Below, one piece after another: positions 46,861 through 57,937 of a DNA stretch of 64,000 nucleotides. The stretch covers positions 2,232,001-2,296,000 of the forward strand of contig JAEBUN010000004.1 of NCBI GenBank assembly GCA_023014365.1, read 5' to 3'. Position 1 is the first letter of the stretch, and each line of letters opens with the position of its first letter. The stretch is from Lepiota brunneoincarnata. Lineage: Eukaryota > Basidiomycota > Agaricomycetes > Agaricales > Agaricaceae. The position numbers were made by a program, and so were the translations under genes. The notes under the pieces are model-generated. The model saw only the letters and a program-made list of their open reading frames with translations. It ran no database searches and was not told where the DNA came from.

Positions 46861-48570
46861 ATGACTATCACTGTCGACTTCTCCGCCTCCCCAATAGATG
46901 TCCATGTTCGACGCACCTTGACTGAGCTCTCGCTTTCTGTAGTCCGGGGCAGAAGAATCGTCGTTGTAACAGGTGCTGGCATCTCGTGCTCTTGTGGTAT
47001 ACCGGTACGAGAATAAGATCGCGTGTCTTAGAGAGCCATGATTTCTAATGCTCTATCTAGGACTTTCGGTCTTCGGATGGCTTATATGCCCTTGTTAAAC
47101 AACAACATCCTGATGTTCTCCTGAAAGGACGGGATTTATTCGACGCGTCTTTGTTCCGGGACTCTACCTCAACTGCTGTGTTCTACACCTTTATATCTGG
47201 ACTCAAGCGTTCGATAGACGCTGCCTCACCGGCTCCAACACATCATTTTATCAAGACACTCGACGCCAAGAAGAAGCTATTGCGTTCATACACCCAAAAT
47301 ATCGATGGACTGGAAGCCAGGGCGGGGCTACTCGGAACTTCTTGCGAAGATGCCAAAGCGACGGGAAAAAGCAAAAATAAACTCAAAACGAAGGATATCC
47401 GTAATGTTCAACTGCATGGTGACATCCACCGCGTCCGGTGTGTCTCTTGCTCGGCGGAGTATCCTTGCACAGAGGAACATCTGGACATGTTCAGCCAAGG
47501 GACGCCCCCCGACTGTCCCGAGTGCCTCACACGTTGTGAGTATCCTTCGTATGAGCTATCTGTGTTAGTCTGACGTGGAGTAGCGGAAGCTAGAGTTGCT
47601 CGTTCTGCCCGAGCAATCAAAGTCGGGACCCTACGGCCGGCTATTGTTCTCTACGACGAACCTCATCCTTTAGGCGATGATATTGGGACCATTCAGACGG
47701 CCGATCTGGGGACGAAAACCGGATCTGCTTATCATTATGGGCACATCTCTCAAGGTTCATGGTTTCAAGAAACTTGTCAGGGATTTCGCAAAGACGATTC
47801 GCGAAAACGCGCATATAACCAAAGCCTCGAGCTCAAGACCGAAGCCTAAGGTCATCTTTGTTAACAAGACGGCTCCAGGATCGGAATGGGCAGACGTGAT
47901 CGACTATCATGTTGCCGGCGAGACCGATGCATGGGTTACAAGAGTAATTGAAGATTGGAAGAAGATGAAGCCTACCGACTGGGAAATTCAGCGAACCCTG
48001 GTCGCTTCTAATGGAGATATCAGCATGACCAGCCCCTTCAAAATTATCAAGCCTAATGCCTCAGCTGCTCAGAAAAAGAAAGGTGAATAACAGGGTCCTA
48101 TTTTCATCTGCTTGCTCTGACACTAGCGGAAAGCGGTCAGCAAGAAGGCGGCTCGTCCACAAGATGAGAACGAAGCATCTTCGGAAACTCCTCAACCACC
48201 TTCCTCCCCCAAACGTCGACAAGGCGCATGTCACTACGACGACGTAGAGTCTAGTCCTTCTAAACGTCAATCGACCGAGTCATTGAAGCCTCACAGACCT
48301 GTCCTTCCTGCCTCAGAGCGGAAATTGTTGTTCGGAGAAAGCACAAATAATGGCAACATCGGATTGGAGGATGCCGTTTCGATGGATATCCCTTTGGTCG
48401 ACTTATCCATGCAGGATGCCACGTCGTACCTCGGGAAGTCCCCTACGAAATGCGCGGCCCCAGCCGCTCGTAAAGGTGTCGCACCAAGGACTAGGGTGAC
48501 TACCAAATGCACATCTACCGCGAAGCGTCGAACCGCCGCACAGAAGCGTGTTGAAGTCGTCATTCGATAG
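46861..48570 (+). CDS. sirtuin NAD-dependent deacetylase, Hst3/Hst4-like (one apparent +1)
   Basis: Class I sirtuins of the Hst3/Hst4 type remove H3K56 acetylation. Exons: 46861-47004, 47061-47535, 47584-48082, 48134-48570; 517 aa after allowing one base. NAD-binding motif VVVTGAGISCSCGIPDFRS, then SYTQNIDGLE, QLHGDIHRVRC (catalytic His), a zinc site CVSC...CPEC, PAIVLYDEPHP and LLIIMGTSLKVHGFKKL. A Lys-rich insert (KATGKSKNKLKTKD) lies before the catalytic His. ADLGRKPDLLIIMG reads through only if one G of GGGG 47708-47711 is ignored. The tail (about 150 residues) is basic and Ser-rich with SPSKR and GVAPRTRV, probably disordered and nuclear. The subfamily call rests on the pattern, not on alignment. 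Confidence 0.87.
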
Positions 48571-48761
48571 CCCTTTCACCCCGTCTCTTATGTTGCGAAA
48601 CCTCTGGTCATCCACTCTTCTCGTGCCTCCATCCTATTCGCGATTATGTTACTGTGTAATACGTTACTTTGACGGCCTACATTGATGAACGCGCTTTGAC
48701 ACGATTGCATGAAAGATAGATCAATGGTAACAGCAAACTCTAATACACAGAAAGTAAGCAC

Positions 48762-49410
48762 TCAATCGGTGATAAGTTCAGACACACTCCAATCCTCGAA
48801 ACTTCCATCCGGGAGATAGCGTCGAATAATGAGGGGAATTTTGCGTTGAGAGAGCTCCTTAATCGCGATTTGCAGAGCGTCCGTTTCGCCGTCCAATGGG
48901 ACTAGAACAGGGGCATTCATGCTGTTCACAGTACGTTGTAGGGAGCCTGGGCAGAAAAATGGGAGAAAAATGACTCACCTGATCTGAAGTGCCCGTGTAC
49001 CCAGTATTCGCGCTCTCTCATATTTTGTTAGGTAGGGTGTCGTCACCCTGACCTTGTTAGGTTGCCTTTCGCCAGTCAAACCAGACCCTATTGCAGCATC
49101 CTCACCACTGGCCATGGGTTGGTCATTGTCGGCGATCCCATTGGCTTGCACACCCTCGCCTTCCTCGCCATCTCCAGGTGGTGCCTCTCCTTCCTGATCC
49201 TGCGCCAATATATCATAGTTTTCATCCTGGATATCAACAATTATTCCAGGCTTTATCCAAGAAATAGGTGAAGTGACGTACGAACTGTCTCTTCATTATA
49301 ACTAAAAAGACCGTGGATGAGAGAATGGATTGACCCGTTGCAAAAACTGCCTACCCTCCGTAGTCGTAATCATCACCAACCCCACCTCCGTCAAATCCAT
49401 CGTCGGACAT
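48762..49410 (-). CDS. RPB6: RNA polymerase common subunit RPB6 (ABC23)
   Basis: RPB6 is shared by Pol I, II and III. Exons (minus): 49410-49355, 49301-49286 (16 nt), 49226-48979, 48921-48762; 480 nt, 159 aa. Acidic N-terminus ([23 protein letters not shown]) as usual, then the invariant core [20 protein letters not shown] followed by [20 protein letters not shown], and the end [20 protein letters not shown]. Exon 3 has an acidic spacer somewhat longer than in yeast. Convergent with the sirtuin (191 bases between stops). Confidence 0.97.
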
Positions 49411-50564
49411 GGTGTTTTAGTCCTACAAATGACACCGAGAAGCAGCCAGGGCGTGAAAAGCAGATTGCCAGAAGAGATGTGATTTTGTTTGGTGCCACAA
49501 ACAACACGCATCTACTAAACTGACACTGCCTACGTAAAGAATTTTCTGAGGACCCAGCAACAACGTCGATTTCGAACCGGTTCTCGCACATCGCGATTCT
49601 AACTCTGTTGTTGTCCGCGGCTCTCTCGAATCGCTGCTGCGTAGATCTGGTTGACTTGGCTGAAATATGACCCCTTGCACCGTCTTCTTTCTCTTCTCGG
49701 ACCCGACATGCCTGAACAGAAGACGGAATCGCTATGGAAAGTGACCTGGAGAAGACTGCCAGCAACCATATATACTAATTAGGACCTATTATCTGATCTT
49801 TCCAAGTCTCTCGAGAAGCTCCTTTCGCCTTCGTACCAGCTGGTGGGGTTGCAGAAACCACGCAGATCATCCCTGTGACTGCCTCCGCATCAACTCGGGA
49901 CCATTGTAGCGACTAGATAAACCAGAAACATCGTGGTGAATTCCTCTCCTTTTCAGCCGTGTTCGTTGAGCGACTCTGTAATTCGACGGCTACTCTTTCT
50001 ACCCGACGCAAACATTGTATATGCTGGTGTCCCTCCCCATCTAAGTCTTATCATCTACTCTACCGTGGAAGGCACGACGACATACATATCCATTCTGGCT
50101 TCTTCTGGCATGACAGGAAACTAGACATCTCTCTCAAGGAGAATGATAGGATCTTCACCGGACCTTTCCGGCAGTCTTTATGCATCTGGGGAAATGCGTC
50201 GGGCGCTTTTAAACGTGTTTCCTGTGCCGCCTGCAGGTATGCCGAGGATGTTGGATCGGCGGGCGTATCTGTGGTTGTCACCCGCAAAAATTCGCAAAAT
50301 CGACAAAAAATGAATGGCCCGAAGGGAGCCGGTGCCTGCATATCCCTTGTAGTTCTATACCAAAGTCTGCCCGCGTCTTATATACATGCATAAACGGCAG
50401 CAGACCCACTCCGGACTTGGCGCATCTGTGTCTGTCTCATCTGCATCTCACCCATCTTGCTCCAATACGCAAATTTTCACTCTTCCGTCATCATCCTCGT
50501 CTAGCCGCCTCTGGTTTCTATCACAAGCACCCACTAGCACATACCTAACGCTCAACTAGACGTT
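49411..50564. other. long intergenic gap between divergent genes, no gene recognised
   Basis: 1.15 kb between the RPB6 ATG and the RRM-protein ATG. The plus-strand frame 49959-50393 and the minus-strand frames near 49391-49765 and 50060-50341 have no domain or splice support. Pyrimidine-rich tracts just before 50565 (CTCATCTGCATCTCACCC, TTTTCACTCTTCCGTC) look like a 5' UTR. A long leader for the RRM gene is possible. Confidence 0.5.
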
Positions 50565-53500
50565 ATGCCTCCTAAGCAGCATACCCATACCCGCGCATGG
50601 GGGTCTCGATATGATACGTTGCCTACGTCATCTCCAGTGCCGCCCGAGATGAAGAAAAACGAGCTCCAGAATCCCGCCCAGGACGCCAATGCACTATCGA
50701 ATGGACAAATTAAACGCAAGGACGACAAGCTGCCGCACGAGGCAAGTGTCTTCGTCGGGAGGTTCGCTTCTTTTTGTCATCGTTCTGATGCCTCAAACAC
50801 TCATATTTGTGCTCTTAGTCTTCCCTCCAATGTCGACCACGCAGAACTAAGTCGCCTCTTGACCGAACATCTCTCTGGTTATACGGAAATAAAAAGTATC
50901 AAGGTCATCCGTGACTCCAAGGGGGGCGTATGCGCTTTTGTGCAGTGCGAGGTAACCTCGACCCCTTCTCATTGTGCTTCACTTAATGCTATCATGTTAT
51001 CAGGACGCCGCTTCCGCTTCCGCTTTCCTTGAGAGCTTGCAGTCAAGTCCCCCAAAACCGCTCCTAGGTCGTATTTTGCGATATGAGCCCGCGAGGGCAT
51101 TTAGGACGCTCCTCGTCTCTTACAGGTGGGTAAGGTCCCACCAGCACGAAAAGAACCTCCTGACGGTTTCATAACCTCAGAATTCCCTCTCGAGTTGTTA
51201 TGCCCGATGGGATTGGCAGAACCCCTCCTGGGACTGTTGCTGGCCAAGTCCTCGAGCTTGAGCTTCCTCACGCAATGCGACTATGGAAGCCGAAGAACGC
51301 AAAGTAAGAGGAAATGCTTTGCACGCATATATGTCCCTTCTCAAGTTGTACAACAGATACCACCGCATTAATTATAACGCCGAGGCAATCGAGGCAGAAT
51401 GTTACTCCCGAACACATTGCAAGGATGATGCAGTTACCGGGAAAGAAGAAGCCGTTTATCTGCAACCCCTTAAATTTGATGAGGAGGTAAGTTGTTTGTC
51501 TACATGTGCAGGTGCGGATGATGATCCTTTTCGCAGTCGATTGTGAGGATTGCGAGGTATTTTGGTCCCCTGGAAAAGGTTTCCAAGTTGGGGGAAATTC
51601 ACGACTTGGTTCAACGTATGTAATACCCTCCCCATTCTTGTGGTCTTGCGGTGATATCTCTCGCCTTAGCCGTCACAAGCGATGGTATCAATCCCGAATA
51701 TTATCCGCCTCCCCACAATACACCTCGCAGTAGTTGTATGGAAGCAAACTGCTGGGAGGTCAAATGGGATCATCGGGACGATTGTGTAACTGCTCTGATG
51801 GTGAGAAATGCTTGATAGGCTATGACTGGCTCGATCTGAGTAAGGATAGGCGCTGAGGAGGATACCTCACCTTTCTGTTTCGTGGGCCCATCAACCCCCA
51901 AACCCCATCATCGAGCCGTCTTCTGGCTTGCGAAGCTATCAACACACCCCAAACTATATTACTCGGGCCCAATCCAGGGTAGATCGTTTCCAATCGTACG
52001 CCGCTTTCGCTCCTCCCTTGGTCACGGCGTCGAGCCCACCCAGCGATGCGTCAAACGGTCAACCCTTCCTACCCAGGTCAATTTTTGAAAATGCCAACCC
52101 TACCATCCTAAAACATGGGTCCATATTTAGCATCGACAGCGACAAAAGCTGGGTAAATCCCGTTACTCCCCCCAGCTCAAATCATCTACAGTCTTCCACG
52201 AGAGATGCTTCCTCTGGGGCAACCCAAAATAGGGTCTCCGATGGTTTGGTCACTGCCCAAGTTGATTGGGCCGAAACTGACTTCCCCCCTTTGGTCGAAC
52301 CGGAAAATGACACCAAAATTGACTGGAGTACCTGGGGCGAACGCCGTCAGTTTGGAGTTGATTCCAGGTAAGATCTTCATGTATTTTATATCGCCAAATG
52401 TTCAATTTTAATAGACCGCCATCGGTTGTAACCTCTCATTCGACTGGTGAGATCCTCGCCTTTCGAAGAATACAGGTACCATCCCCGTTGATCCAAGGCG
52501 ATGAGATATCTACACCCGGATTAGCAATGTCTCCGGCAACACTATAGGACGACTTTGTCTCAAACACCGGTCACACCAACTGCCCCGACATATGACGTTC
52601 AGGCTTCCGGGATGCAAGACGAATGACATGGACCAGGACCACAGCAAGCACGCATCCCCAGCTGCTAGAGAATTTGACCCCACCACCCTTTTTGTGGGTG
52701 GCCTGGAAATGTATGGCCCTGTGGCGTGGACCGACGAGAAGGTGCGGGTACTTTTTGGCAGGTTCGAGGGCCTTGAACATGTCAGAGTTGTTCGACCAGG
52801 TAAGCTCGAGCTAAGAGCCAATAACATCCTACTTATTCTCCTGAATAAATAGCCAATGCCAGCGCCGCTTTTGCCTTCGTTAAATACAACAACACTGAGT
52901 CCCCTGCCCGGGCAATTTTAGAGGAGGTCTGTCATGTATCTTCTTCGCCTGATTATCGCTGACATCTTCATAGCACAATCGGGTGTATGCAGGACGGGCC
53001 TTGAAAGTCCAGTTACGAGAAGTCAATCCCCCTCGTAGTCCATGGAAGCAAGACCGGGGTCGGGGCCGCTTTGTCCGCTACCATCCAACTCGGAAGGTCG
53101 CGCTCCTGCATCGCACAGGAGGCAGCACGGAGAGACAAGCTATTACGCCGCCTGTCCAGGAGGGTCCTAATATCACTGTCGGAGCTCACAAGACCCGATC
53201 AATTGAAACTAGCCCTGGAGGCGAGGCTATGGACGATGCACAGTCTGAAACATTGGATAAACAGCAATCTGAGGGCACCACGGCTCGCATCTCGGAGGAT
53301 ACCCAGGCCGAGAATTATCGCGAGTGGTACGATGCACCGGTCGTAATACCCCCACCCGAGTGCAGCACTGTTTCGACTTCATCTGTGGCACTTCTGGGGG
53401 CTGGGACGCTGGCTTGTCCAGCTCCTGGCTACTATCCTATGCCCTGGATGCATCCTTATCCTCAACCTGGTCATTATCAAGTGCCTTATTACCCTCCATA

Positions 53501-54327
53501 TCCTGGTTATCCAGTGTCAACGGCCCCAGCGCAGATCTTTGGCACCACGCCACCCGGTTCTGATCCAAACGGTCCCGTTACAGGGAATAATCCTCCTTGG
53601 CCTGGCGTAATGTGTAATGTGCGTAGCCTTGTCGTTACTTCCATGCCAAAGGCTGATTACTCTCAGGCTTACACCCCCTATTTCTGCCCGCCGGCGGGTC
53701 AACAAGGTCCACCCGCACCTGGACAAGCCCCACTGGCGCCGTCCGGGTTCCTTCAAAACGACCATGGAACTTTGGTAGCTGTCTACCCACCAGATGCGCT
53801 TGACCAGTATATGGCTAGTCAGAGTACAGGCAATGGCGGTGGTGGAAATCCATCTGTCTCAGCGCAGTCAGGCAGCACAACACTAACCTGGTCGTCCTGT
53901 GCAGGCCCTACCAGGATCAATTTCGAATTATAGTCCCGGGTCTCAGACTGCCAGCAACCCCCCAAAATTATACCATGTCCCGGCTAATCCGCTTTGGAAT
54001 AGCATGGCACCCCCTGTGCCCATGCCTTCTGTAAATCACTCCGTGCCGGCGTACAGTACTAACGCTACTTCTCGAGGCGGCGAGAATCATGACTTACTTG
54101 GCACGACTTCGCGGCCACCGTTACTTGCCAGGAGACAGGGAGGTCGTAGAGATGTTCACAATTACAACTCCAACCGCCCTTTTCGTGCATTCAACAGTCG
54201 GAATGGACGTGGTCATATGCATTACCAGGGTTGCACCGGAAACTTAGAAGGAGGGACTAGCTTGCACTACCGGAACTCTCAGACCATAAATACCACTGAT
54301 TGGGACCAATGGGGCGCCAGACGATGA
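50565..54327 (+). CDS. RNA-binding protein with two or more RRMs and a Pro/Tyr-rich C-terminus
   Basis: Exons: 50565-50761, 50819-50951, 51004-51125, 51220-51303, 51357-51486, 51537-51615, 51670-51800, 51850-52367, 52415-52446, 52548-52799, 52853-52926, 52974-53855, 53905-54327; 3057 nt, 1018 aa. RRM1: ASVFVGSLPSNVDHAELSRL, KVIRDSKGGVCAFVQCED. A further degenerate RRM lies in EEAVYLQPLKFDEESIVRIA onward (YFGPLEKVSKL). RRM-like near 590: PTTLFVGGLEMYGPVAWTDE, ASAAFAFVKYNNTESPARAI. Later come a YYPMPWMHPYPQPGHYQVPY stretch, an RG patch (RGRGRF) and the terminal DWDQWGARR. The order resembles fungal post-transcriptional regulators such as S. pombe Cip2, but I would not name it. Splicing between 52447 and 52640 is uncertain: another frame there (TLSQTPVTPTAPTYDVQ) also looks coding. 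Confidence 0.8.
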
Positions 54328-55044
54328 GATCCGAAGGATGCGATTGGTAATCCACTCTTCATATATCAATTCATTCCTGACCGGTTGGTTGTTCCATTCC
54401 TATTTCGACTATCTTTCAGTCCAACTTTTGACATTTGTTTCTTTTTTGTCTGTCCTACTACAATCACACTTCATAGGAAAACATATATGTGTTGGCATTC
54501 GGCGTAAATTTTATGTTCTTTGGCAGCATCCTTCGCTCTACTCTCAATCCGATCTGTCTTGTGGTTGTGCAAGAATGAGTGAGATCGAAGGACATTCCAT
54601 TAGTGGGGACTAAAAGTATCGTTATGGAGAGGAATGACAATCAACAAAGTGCACTAGGATAGGTTGGGTGAGACATAATACACTGAATATCGTGGACGGA
54701 TGGAGAGAAAGTGTCCGAGTCGGAGGAGGGAATGCATACAATGTCGTCAGAAGGATCTAGAACAGTACTTGAATAGAGAATTCTTGACAACGTCGAAGAT
54801 TAGGATGCTCACGGCATATATCATGATGTTTCATACAAGAGAAATTGGATAAAGTCGTGGAGGGGCATGATAAAGGCGTGACCAGTCGTGATCAGAAGAA
54901 AAAGTGTCCGAGTCAAAAGGAGATGGAGGAGAAAAAAAAAGAGGAAACCTCTCCTTGGGTAAAACGAGGGCTCGGAGCCAAGAAAAACGAAGGTCATAGA
55001 AAGAGGGGAAAAGGACAGTGTGTCATGTCTATGCGATGGCATTT
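54328..55044. other. intergenic between convergent genes, with a duplicated 14-mer
   Basis: About 720 bases with two 3' UTRs. AAAGTGTCCGAGTC occurs at 54708-54721 and again at 54901-54914 in the same direction. The stretch 54890-55020 is strongly purine-rich on the plus strand and yields a Lys/Glu-rich frame that I treat as chance. Confidence 0.55.
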
Positions 55045-56823
55045 TCATCGCTTGTTACCAGCAATCCAGGATAAGTGCACACTCCCGACGCCGTTGATAA
55101 ACACTTTAGCTCGCACTCGGCACACGGTATCGGCAACCTCTGAGCTCTGGAAGGAGACGATCAAATCACCATTGGGCATCCGCATGATTTGTCGTACTTC
55201 GCCAAAACCCTATAAAACCATACGGGTCAGCGATATTGATGAGATGTCGAGTTTGCACAGAAAAAGATAGGGGTATCACGTACCTCACACCACCGCTTAA
55301 CGCCTTCAAACCTCCTCGCATCGTTCGGCGCGACACCGCTCACGACTAGCTTTTTCTTCTTTTTCCGGCTCCGATGTATAACTGGAGGTAGAGCTAGGTT
55401 TGATAGTGACATTCGAGAAAGTGTGTTTCCACCCCCGGAGGAATATACAACGTGTGGTTTCTTTGGTTGTTGGCTTTTCGTTGCTGTAGTCCGCTGAGCA
55501 GATGATGGTCCAGCGTCATCGAGATCGTCTTCGTCGTCGTCATCATCCTCATAGTGAGTGCGGTAGCTGTGGTTGCCGTAAAGCCCATTAAAGGCGTTAC
55601 CCCCTCTCCGCGCAGAGACCTGGACGCCGTTGTTATACACGAATGGAAACATCCTTGGTAGTGTTTCGGTACCACTCCTTGTATTCGACATGAGGGTAGG
55701 TGACGACAGGTCCGTGCCCGAGTTTATGGTGTTGTTTGGATTTGTGCCAGTGATTGCAGACGACGGATAGATTTGCGACCACAACGACGTGGACGAGGCA
55801 CCCGAGGCCGTGCTTCCACCGGCGCGGTGGTGGTGGCGCATTGGGTACCGGTATGTGGTTTTTGAACGGACAGAATCGGCGAATGGGTGCTGTGTCTGTT
55901 TGGAGGGGGACGAAGGCAGAGGGATAGGGGAACCCTCGGCACTGGGCACTGTAAGGGAGGTCTGTGCATTAGAAGTGTCGACAGAGGAAGATACACTGGG
56001 GCGTGAAGGGGTGTAGTTTGTGTCTGATGTGGGAGGGTGTTGAATAGACAGTCGAGATTGAGAGGAATTGGATGGACCAAAGTGACCAAGGACACTAGGA
56101 CGCCACTTTGATGACGAGGTTGTTGCCGAGGGTGGCGTGTGGGTTGATGGTGACGGACAGGGGGCATTGGTGTGCCGAATGGATTGTCGGGTGAGTTTTT
56201 GGGGTGTCGAGTGGGGAGTACTTCTACCGGTGATAGTACTGGTACTGTGGCGGTTGGAGCGAGAAAAAATGGAGACTCGAGAGGAGGGGCGGGAAGGGCA
56301 TTCATCGGTATGGGAGGAGGGGGTTGGGTTGGTGGAGGATGAGCGGAAGGCAAGGTTAATGTGGCGGAATGATGACGGGGTCAAGGATACGCGCGAGGTC
56401 CTTTTAGTGCGGATGGTGGCGGAAGTGTCTGGAATAATCTAGGAGAAGTGTTAAGTGGTGGTTAAGGCTATATAAAAAAAAAGTAAAAAAAAAAGTAACG
56501 GCCACCTTTATGTTGGAAAACTCGTCCGCCAGGCTTTGCGGTATATCATCGTCGCCGACAAGGTCGTAGTCGTATTCGGAGGCCCCATCGTCCTTTGTGT
56601 TTGTGCGATTGAGCTCGGGGTATGCGAGATAAGGATGGGACGGAGATGGGTTGCGGCGTGAGGCATCGGAGGTAAGGAGGTCTTGGGAGGGAGAGTAGCG
56701 GGACTGTTGTTCATGAATCCACTTGTCGAGCATGCTGGAGCGTCTGCGACGAGGGAGGTGTTGGACATTGCGACGAACATTGAACGGGTCTTCTTCTGGG
56801 GTGGTATAGGGGGGGTCATCCAT
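55045..56823 (-). CDS. unknown Ser-rich protein with conserved RRM-like C-terminus
   Basis: Exons (minus): 56823-56506, 56438-55284, 55209-55045; 1638 nt, 545 aa. The N-terminus MDDPPYTTPEEDPFNVRRNV is followed by a long Ser/Thr/Pro-rich part (about 110-420). An acidic run (YEDDDDDEDDLDDAG) and a basic run (HRSRKKKKKLVVSG) come before a compact last domain: RRFEGVKRWCEGFGEVRQIM, RMPNGDLIVSFQSSEVADTV, CRVRAKVFINGVGSVHLSW. The alternation FGEVRQI...GDLIVSF...AKVFINGVG is what an RRM-like beta-alpha-beta fold would give. I do not recognise a named family. The conserved end lies over the 3' splice, which supports the model. Confidence 0.75.
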
Positions 56824-56919
56824 GGAGGGAGAGAATCAGAACATGAGGATGTTTGAAGTCGAGCACACGAGGCAACTGACTGGCCTGCACCCATTGACGT
56901 AAACACGCGTACTGTAATC

Positions 56920-57811
56920 TCAGGCGCGTCCGGTCACAACACCCGCTGCCATTTCCACAAACGCTTTCCCACTCGCCGTCTCTCCGTATTTCTCTACAAC
57001 GCGCTCTCTCTCTCCACAGTCTAGCAGCTCAACCAGCTCCGTGTCCACAGGAAGACTCCCCAGGAACTTGATTCCCTCTCGTCGCGCCATCGCCTCGCCC
57101 CCACCCGTCGAGAACACATTACTGACCTCCCCACAGCACGGACACACATACCCACTCATGTTTTCGATTAGCCCAACCACACCCAAGTTCACTGCCCGCG
57201 TAAACGACAAACACTTCATCGCATCTATCAATGCCACCGCTTGTGGCGTCGTCACAATTACCGCACTCAATTTCGAATGGACCCCTGCCATGTGTTCCAT
57301 CAGCGACAGGTGCTCGTCCGACGTTCCTTAATTGCAAATTCTTATCAGATGCGGACGACATCACAATACCATCCTCCATACCTGGCGGCGTATCGATCAC
57401 CAGATAATCCAGTTCTCCCCATCGCACATCACTCAGGAACTGCCTTATCATCGCATTCTTCTTGGGCCCTCGCCACACAACGGAATCCCCCTTTTTCTTC
57501 AGCAGAAACCCCACACTCATCACTGCCAGCCTTTGCTCCCCGGACTCGGCGTCAGCGTACACGGGCACCCACCCAGCCGTGCTCTGGTGCACCGCATACT
57601 GTGGCCCATCTACACCCAGCATCCGTGGTATTGACGGTCCAGTAAGATCAGCATCCAGTATTCCCACCCGTGCCGTCGGAGACGAGGCGTACAAGCTCAG
57701 TGCTAGCTGTGTTGCTACTGATGACTTGCCAACCCCTCCTTTGCCCGACAGGACGAGGATGATCTGTTTTACCGATTGTAGTCTCCTCGTCACAGGTGTG
57801 TCGTCCGACAT
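56920..57811 (-). CDS. CFD1: cytosolic Fe-S cluster scaffold CFD1/NUBP2
   Basis: Cfd1 pairs with Nbp35 as the P-loop scaffold for cytosolic and nuclear Fe-S proteins. Exons (minus): 57811-57382, 57326-56920; 837 nt, 278 aa. Deviant Walker [21 protein letters not shown] at about residues 20-39; [38 protein letters not shown] across the splice; [20 protein letters not shown], which contains the CPCC bridging-cluster cysteines; [15 protein letters not shown]. There is no N-terminal ferredoxin-like CX13CX2CX5C motif, which separates CFD1 from NBP35. Tandem with the RFC gene on the same strand. Confidence 0.95.
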
Positions 57812-57937
57812 GGCTGTTGTAGGTGGTCGTTGCAGAATAAAATTCAAGTAGATGAGTAATCACTTGACATAAGGGTCAAATGTCAAAGCTCCCATAACAG
57901 TATGTACAAATAGCCCATAGTAACAATCAGACGCTCT

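Noticed and set aside
49560..49640. tRNA-like B box (GGTTCGAAATCGAC on the minus strand)
   Set aside because: The flanks do not pair into a T arm or acceptor stem; no anticodon arm found. No other tRNA candidate in the window.
49391..50393. Frames of 90-145 codons in the RPB6-RRM gap
   Set aside because: No domain, no splice-consistent extension, and frames on both strands compete; treated as chance.
53856..53904. Frame change before QALPGSISNY in the RRM gene
   Set aside because: A 49-nt intron with CTAAC branch point and GTGCAG acceptor explains it without any error.
54845..55270. Plus-strand Lys/Glu-rich frame of 141 codons
   Set aside because: It arises from a purine-rich 3' UTR tract and overlaps the conserved last exon of the minus-strand gene.
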